DNA of 64,000 nucleotides, taken from the NCBI RefSeq assembly GCF_001425305.1, contig NZ_LMEE01000004.1, positions 160,121-224,120 on the forward strand, given 5' to 3'. This stretch comes from Phenylobacterium sp. Root1290. GTDB taxonomy: Bacteria > Pseudomonadota > Alphaproteobacteria > Caulobacterales > Caulobacteraceae. The stretch's first letter is position 1. Every line of letters begins with the position of its first letter. Both the position numbers and the translations under genes were made by a program. Shown here piece after piece: positions 16,520 through 23,798 of the stretch. The notes beneath the pieces were generated by a model. That model was not told where the DNA came from and did not search any database. It was given only the letters and a program-made list of their open reading frames with translations.

Positions 16520-18385
16520 TTAGGCCGCGCGGCAAGCGGCTAGGTCGTCGTCCGTTGATGCGACAGGCGCGGCGCGCAGCAGCGACGGCAGCCAATCGCT
16601 CTCACTCAGCAACGCTTCGGCCGCCTCCACCATCTCGCTCTTCTTGAGGCCCGCCAGTCGCAGCGCTTCGGCCTCGCCCGCCGCCTCGGCCACCGCTTCC
16701 AGGATGCGCGCCTTGGTCACCCGGCCAAGATAGCTGCGCGCGTCGGGCCGCCAGTCGCCTCTGAGGTCTAGCGCCAGACGGTGAGCCAGCGCCTGCGCAT
16801 GGCCGATGGCGGCGGGCTGGGAGCGGCGGTCCTCTACCGCATCGACGCAAAGTCCGACGCAGTGCGCGAGAAGCGCCATGCGGCTGTCGCCGTCCAGGCC
16901 AAGGACGAAGTCCCATGCCTCATGATGCGACGGCGGGGTCTGGCGCGCCCAGCCCTCGTGCCGCTCGGCGACCCTGCGCCCGGCTGGCGCCTCCTCGATG
17001 GCCGGCGCCTCGGCGCCCAGGGCGCGAGACGAGCAGCTGATGTCCAGGCAACTGGCGCCGCCGCTGGCATAGAACGTCGCCAGAACCAGCGCATGCAGGA
17101 GGCAGACCAGTGCGCTCTGCGGATCTTGGCCAAGCGCATCGCGCAGGCTCGCCGTGCGGTAGGCGGTCAGTTCGGCGACGAGGCGCTCGGGCAAGGCGTC
17201 GGCCCGAACCTGGTCGCCCGCTTCGCCGCTCGCCGTCTCGCTGGTCTCGCCGTCCTCTTCGCCTTGGCCATGAGTCTGGCGCGCGTCCTCAGGACGGATC
17301 AGGCCTCTCTCGAAGCGCACACCCCCGTCCCAGGTGAGCACGGCCATGAGCCCTCCCCGCGCGATGTCGGCCTCGTCATAGGCGTAGTCCTCGCCAAAGG
17401 CGGCGAGCTCGGCGTCGATCTGCGCGACGCGCTCGGCGGCCTCGGGCGGCAAGTCCTGCGCCTGCGACCACGGGGCGATCAGCGCCTCGCGCTCGTCGCC
17501 GAGCAGCGCCATCGCCTCCAGCGCCTGGGGCGTGCGCGCGATCTGCCGGGGATAGATCCTGGATAGTCCGTGTCCGGACGGATAATCGAGGTGCGCCTCG
17601 CACCACGTCCAGCCTTCGGCCTGACGCGCCGCCTCGGCCTGCGCGGAGAGTTTCTCGCACGCCAGCTGGTCGAGCAGCGCGACGTCCTCCAGCCACCCGC
17701 CACGGTCCTCGCAGAAGAGGTCGCGCAGCACCGCTCCGCCTGCCGCCTCATAGGCCTCAAGTCCGATGAAGATCGCCCGGCGGTCGTCGGCGGGCGCCTT
17801 CTCGGCGGTCAAGGCTTGGCGGATGAAACTGGGCGAGCGGTTGTAGGAGAGGCTTGAATAGACCTGCTCCTGCCGGGCGTGATCCTCGCTCACCGCGAAG
17901 GCGGTCAGCTGCTCAAGGGTCAAGTCCTCCTCGCGATAGGCCGCGAGCAGGAGAGGGCTGATGCAGGCCAGTCGCAGCCGCTGGCGCACCAGCTGGGCGC
18001 TGACGCCGAACCTCGCGCCGATGTCTTCAGCGCCCCAGCCGAGCCGCAGATGCAGGTCCAGGAACGCCTCGAACTGGTCGGCCGGGTGCATGGCCGAGCG
18101 GGTGATATTCTCATCCAGGCTGATCTCCTGCGGATCGAACTCGGTGTCGATCAGGCAGGGGACCAGGTGAGACTTGCTGATCTGGCCGCGCCTGGCGAGC
18201 AGCTTCAGCGCCAGGCGCCGCCCCTCCCCGATAGTGACCAGCCAAGTGCCCGTGAGGCCGCCGTCGGCCTTCCGCTCGGGCTCGACGACCGGCTTCTGCA
18301 GCAGCCGCTTGGCGCTGATGCTCGCGGCCAGCGCTTCGATGGCCGCCGCGCTGTGCGGCGTCTTGCGCACGTTGCGCGGCGACAT
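16520..18385 (-). CDS. Large plasmid ParB/KorB-like protein, 5' end frameshifted
   Basis: A 621-residue protein with a ParB nuclease-like N-terminal domain (PVVEPE, VTIGEGRRLALKLL, VPCLIDTEFD, SLDENITRSAMHPADQFEAF) and a helix-turn-helix (GAEDIGARFGVSAQLVRQRLRLA). The long C-terminal half is an acidic extension typical of the large ParB-like proteins found with DUF736 and ardC on alphaproteobacterial plasmids. A strong ribosome site (AAGGAG) precedes an ATG at 18441 that encodes MTPNEIVSGTETS, but that frame does not join this one; a one- or two-base indel near 18404-18412 separates them. Translation may restart at ATG 18385 or the gene may be damaged. Role in regulation or partition is inferred. 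Confidence 0.82.
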   Translation of the reverse strand: MSPRNVRKTPHSAAAIEALAASISAKRLLQKPVVEPERKADGGLTGTWLVTIGEGRRLALKLLARRGQISKSHLVPCLIDTEFDPQEISLDENITRSAMHPADQFEAFLDLHLRLGWGAEDIGARFGVSAQLVRQRLRLACISPLLLAAYREEDLTLEQLTAFAVSEDHARQEQVYSSLSYNRSPSFIRQALTAEKAPADDRRAIFIGLEAYEAAGGAVLRDLFCEDRGGWLEDVALLDQLACEKLSAQAEAARQAEGWTWCEAHLDYPSGHGLSRIYPRQIARTPQALEAMALLGDEREALIAPWSQAQDLPPEAAERVAQIDAELAAFGEDYAYDEADIARGGLMAVLTWDGGVRFERGLIRPEDARQTHGQGEEDGETSETASGEAGDQVRADALPERLVAELTAYRTASLRDALGQDPQSALVCLLHALVLATFYASGGASCLDISCSSRALGAEAPAIEEAPAGRRVAERHEGWARQTPPSHHEAWDFVLGLDGDSRMALLAHCVGLCVDAVEDRRSQPAAIGHAQALAHRLALDLRGDWRPDARSYLGRVTKARILEAVAEAAGEAEALRLAGLKKSEMVEAAEALLSESDWLPSLLRAAPVASTDDDLAACRAA

Positions 18386-18441
18386 CTTGAGCTTGTTGAG
18401 GGGGATGTCTCGGTTCCGCTGACGATCTCGTTGGGGGTCAT

Positions 18442-18980
18442 GACGATCTCCTTTAAGGGGGCTGTCGAGGCGCAGGGCGCGCCTCGCAGCCCTGCCCGTC
18501 GGCGGGACCGGGTGTGCAAGCAGAGCGGGCGCCTTCGCGGGGACCCGGCTGCAGGGGCGTGTCCCGGCGCCGGCCCGTTCCCGTCCAGCGCGGACCGAAG
18601 CTGGGCGGAAGGCGCTCCGGCGCGCGCCGAGGGCGGAGCCCTAAGCGGTCGCCGCGAGCGTGCGAGCGGCCGGCGGAAATGAAGGCTGCAGGGAGCCGCG
18701 CCTGGCGCGGCGGAACGCCCGACGAGCGGCCGGCGGCGCCCCAAAGGCGCCCGTAGGCGGCGCGCCCGTAGGAGCAGCTTCAGCTGCGGGACCGAGCGTG
18801 ACCGCCGGCGGCTCTCCGCTATCCTGCCCTAATGGGCGAGGCGCGCCGCGGGAGCGCCACGCCCGCAGCTCAAGCGACTTGCGTTCGCCGAACAGGCCGA
18901 CATAGACTCAAGGTTGCGCCGCGATCGTGGCGCCGAGGCGTGAGAACCTCGCTTGAGAAGTCCGCCCCATGCCACTTGTC
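18442..18980. other. Non-coding region with second nic-like site
   Basis: Very G+C-rich and without a supported gene. It holds the upstream region of the ParB-like gene, a second nic-like sequence at 18818-18831, and at about 18948-18965 the sequence TGAGAACCTCGCTTGAG, which pairs imperfectly with the GAGAAC/CTTGAG element at 19040-19056 to form a large inverted structure. Confidence 0.5.
18818..18831 (+). other. Candidate nic-like site 2
   Basis: GCTATCCTGCCCTA is identical over 14 bases to site 1 at 14365. It is followed by an inverted repeat GCCC-TAAT-GGGC. It lies upstream of the ParB-like gene, away from the relaxase. It could be a second or relic oriT; a match of this length can also arise by chance in 64 kb. 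Confidence 0.35.
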
Positions 18981-19056
18981 CGGCGTGGCCGACGCGTATG
19001 TCCAGGCCGCCTTGGCGGCTAAAGGCGTCGGCGCATGCCTCAAGCATGTTCTCAAC
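18981..19056 (-). repeat. Dispersed repeat element, inverted third copy
   Basis: On the minus strand it reads GTTGAGAACATGCTTGAG, then GACGCCTTTAGCC, AAGGC, TGGACATACGCGTCGGCC. The same order with a few changes occurs on the plus strand at 4008-4080 and 63773-63845 upstream of the MNT-HEPN copies. It lies just before the sigma-factor gene. Confidence 0.65.
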
Positions 19057-19100
19057 ACCCGGACTCCCGGGCCGCCTCTCAAATTCAGGGAGGCGAAGCC

Positions 19101-19637
19101 ATGGCCGAGCAATCGACGCCTATCGGAAGGCCCATAGGGGAGGACAGCGCAGCTGCGCAGGATTCGCGCCCGTCGCTGGCGACGCTTTTTCAGCTCCACG
19201 CCAGGTGGCTGCGCGCCCTGATGCTCCGTCACTACGACATCGACGCCGACGACGTCGTCCAGGAGACATATATTCGGCTGGCCCCCTTCCATGCGGCCAA
19301 CGAAATACGTCATCCTCAGGCGTTGCTCGCGCGGGTTGCGCACAATCTGGCGCGCAACAAACTCCGCGCCGAGGCGAACCGCCGCCGGATTACATCGGCC
19401 CTGGAGCGGCAGTACGACCTTGCGGGAGGGGCCGATGCGCCCGATCAGCTCGAAGCGCTTCTGTTCAAGCAGGCGATTCTCTCGCTGCCGCCGATCTTCA
19501 GGGACGTGATGGTGCTCAGCCGCTTCACAGGGCTTTCGAACACGCAGGTCGCCGAGCGTCTCGGCGTGTCGGTCAAGACCGTCGAGTGGCGACTGACGAG
19601 GGCGCTGGCCCTGTGCGCCAAGCAGCTCGAGGACTGA
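19101..19637 (+). CDS. FecI-type ECF sigma factor of the lasso locus
   Basis: A 178-residue ECF sigma factor. Region 2 is LFQLHARWLRALMLRHYDIDADDVVQETYIRL (in parts), giving the DADDVVQE core-binding motif, and region 4 is ILSLPPIFRDVMVLSRFTGLSNTQVAERLGVSVKTVEWRL, the -35-recognition HTH. FecI-type factors read out occupied TonB receptors through FecR. ATG 19101 follows GGGAGG; the frame upstream crosses the repeat element and is not coding. It is three bases from the fecR gene, then receptor and isopeptidase follow, an arrangement known from astexin-type lasso loci. It likely drives the receptor operon when the cognate peptide is outside. Confidence 0.9.
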   Translation: MAEQSTPIGRPIGEDSAAAQDSRPSLATLFQLHARWLRALMLRHYDIDADDVVQETYIRLAPFHAANEIRHPQALLARVAHNLARNKLRAEANRRRITSALERQYDLAGGADAPDQLEALLFKQAILSLPPIFRDVMVLSRFTGLSNTQVAERLGVSVKTVEWRLTRALALCAKQLED

Positions 19638-19640
19638 CGA

Positions 19641-20624
19641 ATGTCGGAAGATCCCGTCCAAGACCGGGCGCTGAGGGAAGCTGCGGCCTGGTTCGCGCAG
19701 CTGCGCGACCGCACGGTCGATGCGGCGACGCTGAAGTCGTTCTACGACTGGCGGACCGATCCCATCAACGACGTAGCCTATGGCAAACTGGAGGCGCTCT
19801 GGCGCCAGGGCCGGACGCTGGAAGACGACCCCGAGATCCGCGCCGCGGTCCGTGATGCGCTCGAGCGCGCCGTCGGCGCTCCCCCGCCGCGGCCGGCGAC
19901 CACATCTGGCCGATGGTTGCTGCCGGCGGCCGGCGTGGCCCTGGCGCTGCTCGCCGCGATGGGAACCGCGCGGCACTATACCCGGCCGCCGACCTACGAG
20001 ACCCACGTCGGGGAGCTGGAAAGGGTGGGACTGGCCGACGGGAGCCAGGTGACCCTCGACACCGACAGCCGGCTGGCCGCGCGCCTGGACGGCGACACCC
20101 GCCAGGTGACCCTCAAGCGCGGCCGGGCGATGTTCGCCGTGGCGAGCGATCCGGCGCGTCCTTTCATCGTCAAGGCCGGCGGCGCGGAGGTGACGGCCAT
20201 CGGCACCAGGTTCGAGGTGGCGCACGAGCGAGGCGAGGTGCGCGTGACCTTGCTCGAGGGCGTCGTCGAGGTGCGCGGCTCAAAGGCCGGCGGGCCGTCC
20301 TGGCGACTGCGGCCGGGCGAGCAGATCCTGATCGGCTCGAACAAGGGCCCAGCGCCCGGCGATCTCCAGGCCGCCGCGTCCTGGACCGAGGGCCGGCTGG
20401 TTTTCAGGGACCGCCCGCTGGCGAAGGCCCTGGACGAGGCCAACCGCTACAGCGAGCGCAAGATCCGTCTCGACACGCATAACGACATGACCGCCGCCCG
20501 CGTCAGCGGAGTGTTCCGAACAGGCGACGTCGAGGCCCTCGCCGAGGCGCTCGCCCAGCTCTACGTGCTCGACCTCGCCCCCTCCCCCGGGGGCGACCTC
20601 GTGCTGCGCGACCGCGCCGGCTGA
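19641..20624 (+). CDS. FecR-type anti-sigma factor/signal transducer
   Basis: A 327-residue inner-membrane protein. The cytoplasmic N-terminus (AAAWFAQLRD, LKSFYDWRTDPINDVAYGKLEALW) is the FecR N-terminal domain, one transmembrane helix lies at about 91-107 (WLLPAAGVALALLAAMG), and the periplasmic part carries the FecR domain (VTLDTDSRLAARLDGDTRQVTLKRGRAMF, FVVKAG-like FIVKAGG, GTRFEVAHERGEVRVTLLEGVVEV, shown in pieces) and a C-terminal STN-like segment. It would receive the signal from the receptor's N-terminal domain and release or activate the sigma factor encoded three bases upstream. Confidence 0.9.
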   Translation: MSEDPVQDRALREAAAWFAQLRDRTVDAATLKSFYDWRTDPINDVAYGKLEALWRQGRTLEDDPEIRAAVRDALERAVGAPPPRPATTSGRWLLPAAGVALALLAAMGTARHYTRPPTYETHVGELERVGLADGSQVTLDTDSRLAARLDGDTRQVTLKRGRAMFAVASDPARPFIVKAGGAEVTAIGTRFEVAHERGEVRVTLLEGVVEVRGSKAGGPSWRLRPGEQILIGSNKGPAPGDLQAAASWTEGRLVFRDRPLAKALDEANRYSERKIRLDTHNDMTAARVSGVFRTGDVEALAEALAQLYVLDLAPSPGGDLVLRDRAG

Positions 20625-20744
20625 GGACGGGTCGGAGATTTCGCCTTTCGCCCGTCAGGGTGCGGCGCGTCCGCAGGTGTCTATCCCTCACAACGCGTCG
20701 GGCAGGCCGTCGGCCGCCAGCGACGCCAATTGGTGAGGGGTTTC

Positions 20745-23700
20745 ATGTTCAGTCGCTCATTCGGCGCGTCGCACGCCGTTCTCATCGCCTTGACCGCGGC
20801 GGCGGCGCCGCAGGTCGCAGCGGCCCAGGCGACCAATGACTTCGATATCGTCGCAGGTCCCCTTAGTCAGGCGCTGGAGAGCTGGTCGCGCCAGAGCCGG
20901 CGGCAGATCCTTTATTCCGCCGAAATCGTACGGGGTCGAGCCGCCCCGGCGGTGCAGGGGCGACTGACGCCCGACGAGGCCCTGGCCAGGCTGCTGACCG
21001 GTTCAGGATTGGTGGCCGAGCGCACGCCCCGCGGTTCGGTCGTGCTGCGCAAGGCGCCGGTCCGCAAAGGTCAGGGCGGTCAGGGCGTCGACGTCACGGC
21101 CGCCCTTCCCGCCTCGGCGTCCGCGCTCTCCGCGCCCGCGCCAGCGCCGGCGCGTCCGGCCGAGGAGATCGCCGAGGTCGTCGTCACCGGAAGTCATCTA
21201 CGAGGGGTCAAGGAAGGTCCCTCCCAGGTGGTCGTCCTCGACCGCGAGGCGATCGCCCAGCGAGGGTTTGCGACGCTCGACGAGACCCTGGCGAGCCTGC
21301 CGCAGAACTTCGGCGGCGAGAGCACCCCGACCACCCTCCTCGCCGGAGCCGACGGCCTGGGGACCAACAGCCTGGCCGCCAGCGGCGTCAATCTGCGCGG
21401 CCTGGGCGCCGACGCCACGCTCGTCCTCGTCGACGGGCGGCGGATGGCCGGCACCGGCTCGAAGGGCGATTTCGCCGATCTGTCGGCCATTCCGATGGTC
21501 GCGGTGGAACGGGTGGAAGTGCTGATGGACGGCGCCTCGGCCCTCTACGGTTCAGACGCCGTCGGCGGGGTGGTCAACATTCGGCTGCGCCGCGACCTCG
21601 AGGGCGCCGAGACCCGGCTGCGATACGCGAGCGCTTCTGGGCACGAGGCGCCGGAGCTGCAGGTCTCGCAGTCGCTCGGCGCCGTCTGGTCGACGGGCCG
21701 CGCCCTGCTGGCCTACGAGCATCACCAGCGCGAGAACCTGCCAGCCGCCGCGCGGAGCTACGCCGCCACCGCCGACCTGCGCGCCTTGGGCGGCCGCGAT
21801 CATCGCATCTTCTACGGCGCCCCCGGCAACGTGGTTCGCCTGGACGCTGCGACCTCGACCTATACGCCCCTCTACGCCATCCGCCCCAACGGCCAGGCCG
21901 CGACGACCCCGGCCGAACTCGTGGCCGGCCAGGTCAATCTGGAGAACCAGCGGCGCGACATCGACCTTCTGCCGCAAGACCAGCGTGACAGCGTCTACGC
22001 CTATTTCGCCCAGTCGCTGGGCCCGAAGTTCGAGCTCGGCGCGGATGCCCGCTACACGCGCCGAAGCTTCACGTTCGCCAGCTTGCCGGCCACCGGCGTC
22101 CTGACCATTCGGCCGAACAATCCGCACTATGTGCCGCTGCCTGGTCTCTCGGCCCAGCAGATCGCCTACGGCTATGGCGATGATCTTGGTCCCGTGGTCA
22201 GTTCGGGGGTCGCTGAGAGCCTCGGCGCCAGCCTCAGCCTCGCGGCCGAACTGCCCGCCGATTGGCGGCTGGAGACCTATGGCGCCTTTGCGCAGGAGGT
22301 GGGCTCGCGTCGCTACAGCAACACCCTCAACACCCGGTTCTTGAACGAGGCGCTGGGCGCCAGCGTCGATGATCCCGCCACCGCCTACAGTGCGGCCAGG
22401 GACGGCTACTTCAACCCTTACGGCTCGGGGGCCGCCAACAGCCGCGCAGTTCTCGATTTCATCGGCTCGGGCTTCACGCAGCAGACCAATCGCAGTAGGG
22501 TGACGACGCTGTCGGCTCAAGCGGACGGCACGCTGTTTCAGACCGCCGCCGGCGCGGCCAAGCTCGCCGTCGGCCTGCAATGGCGCCAGGAGACCTTCGA
22601 TCAGAAGTCCCTGGCCTGGACGTCGACGCCCTCTCCCCGCGGCTCCAGCAAGCCCCAGTCGCAGCGTCAGGTCGCCGCCGCCTACGCCGAGTTGCGCGCG
22701 CCGCTGTTTGGTCCGGGCAACGCCCGGCCGGGCCTGCGCCGCCTGGACCTCTCCCTGGCCGGGCGCCTTGAACAGTATGACGATGTCGGATCGACCGCTG
22801 ATCCGAAGCTTGGCGTCATCTGGTCGCCCGTGAACGACCTCACGGTGAGGCTGAGCTACGGGACCAGCTTCCGCGCGCCGACCTTGGTGGAGGTCGGCGA
22901 AGCCGGAAGCATCGGCGCCAGTTTCCTACGCCGCGGCGCGGACCGCACGCTCTCGGTTATACTCTATGGCGGCAATACGGAGCTCAAACCCGAGACCGCC
23001 ACGTCCTGGTCTTCAAGCCTTGAGTATCGCCCCAGCCAATGGCCTGGCCTGCGCCTCAGCGCGAACTGGTTCGACACGCGTTTCGACCAGCGTATCGCGC
23101 GCCCGGCGCTTGAGCACGTCAACACCGCCCTTAGCGACCCGGCCTTCGCCCCGTTTATACAGTTCGTCAGCCCGGCCTCGAGCGCCGACCTGGCGCTGAT
23201 CAACGCCCTGATCAGCGACCCGACCTTCGCCTTTCCAGGGGCTTTCCCCGCCGAGGCCTACGGCGCGATCGTCGATGCGCGCTACGTCAACACCGCCTCG
23301 ACCCATGTAAGCGGCTACGACATCAGCGGCGACTACAGCTTCGAACGCGGCGCGGACCGCTATAGCGCTTCCCTCAGCGCGACCTTCATCTCCCGGTTCG
23401 AGCAGACCCTGACCCCCGCCGCGCGGGCGGTCTCGATGCTCAACCTTCCGGGCGAGCCGGTCGATCTGCGCGCCCGAGCCAACCTGGATTGGGCGCGCGG
23501 CGCCTGGGGGGCCAGCGCCAGCGCCAACTATGTCGACGGATATGACGACGGCGAGGGCGGCAGGATCAGCTCTTGGACCACGCTGGATCTGCAAGCGCGT
23601 TGGGCGTCCGACAGCCGGCAAGCGGCTTGGCGCGGTGTGAGCGCCTCGCTTGGAATCCGCAACGTCTTCGACACCGACCCACCCTTCTACGACTCGGTCC

Positions 23701-23777
23701 AGGGCGTGGGGTTCGACGCCGCCAACGCCGGCCCCATGGGCCGCGTCGTCTCCCTTCAGCTCGCCAAGATCTGGTAG
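20745..23777 (+). CDS. TonB-dependent transducer receptor of the lasso locus
   Basis: A 1010-residue outer-membrane receptor. Order: signal peptide (to about AAAAPQVAAAQA), STN secretin/TonB short N-terminal signalling domain (FDIVAGPLSQALESWSRQ, ILYSAEIV), a Pro/Ala linker, TonB box-like EIAEVVVTG, plug (LDETLASLPQNFGG, DGASALYGSDAVGGVVNI) and a long beta-barrel ending in VSLQLAKIW. The terminal residue is Trp rather than Phe, still aromatic. The STN domain means it can signal to FecR. By context its ligand is probably the lasso peptide encoded on the other strand, or a metal complex of it. ATG 20745 follows GAGGGG. The isopeptidase gene starts 21 bases after its stop. Confidence 0.9.
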   Translation: MFSRSFGASHAVLIALTAAAAPQVAAAQATNDFDIVAGPLSQALESWSRQSRRQILYSAEIVRGRAAPAVQGRLTPDEALARLLTGSGLVAERTPRGSVVLRKAPVRKGQGGQGVDVTAALPASASALSAPAPAPARPAEEIAEVVVTGSHLRGVKEGPSQVVVLDREAIAQRGFATLDETLASLPQNFGGESTPTTLLAGADGLGTNSLAASGVNLRGLGADATLVLVDGRRMAGTGSKGDFADLSAIPMVAVERVEVLMDGASALYGSDAVGGVVNIRLRRDLEGAETRLRYASASGHEAPELQVSQSLGAVWSTGRALLAYEHHQRENLPAAARSYAATADLRALGGRDHRIFYGAPGNVVRLDAATSTYTPLYAIRPNGQAATTPAELVAGQVNLENQRRDIDLLPQDQRDSVYAYFAQSLGPKFELGADARYTRRSFTFASLPATGVLTIRPNNPHYVPLPGLSAQQIAYGYGDDLGPVVSSGVAESLGASLSLAAELPADWRLETYGAFAQEVGSRRYSNTLNTRFLNEALGASVDDPATAYSAARDGYFNPYGSGAANSRAVLDFIGSGFTQQTNRSRVTTLSAQADGTLFQTAAGAAKLAVGLQWRQETFDQKSLAWTSTPSPRGSSKPQSQRQVAAAYAELRAPLFGPGNARPGLRRLDLSLAGRLEQYDDVGSTADPKLGVIWSPVNDLTVRLSYGTSFRAPTLVEVGEAGSIGASFLRRGADRTLSVILYGGNTELKPETATSWSSSLEYRPSQWPGLRLSANWFDTRFDQRIARPALEHVNTALSDPAFAPFIQFVSPASSADLALINALISDPTFAFPGAFPAEAYGAIVDARYVNTASTHVSGYDISGDYSFERGADRYSASLSATFISRFEQTLTPAARAVSMLNLPGEPVDLRARANLDWARGAWGASASANYVDGYDDGEGGRISSWTTLDLQARWASDSRQAAWRGVSASLGIRNVFDTDPPFYDSVQGVGFDAANAGPMGRVVSLQLAKIW

Positions 23778-23798
23778 AGCGGCGACGCGAGACGCCTC

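Noticed and set aside
18870..20225. Minus-strand open frame of 451 codons over the sigma factor and fecR
   Set aside because: Shadow of two well-defined genes; no family features or ribosome site.
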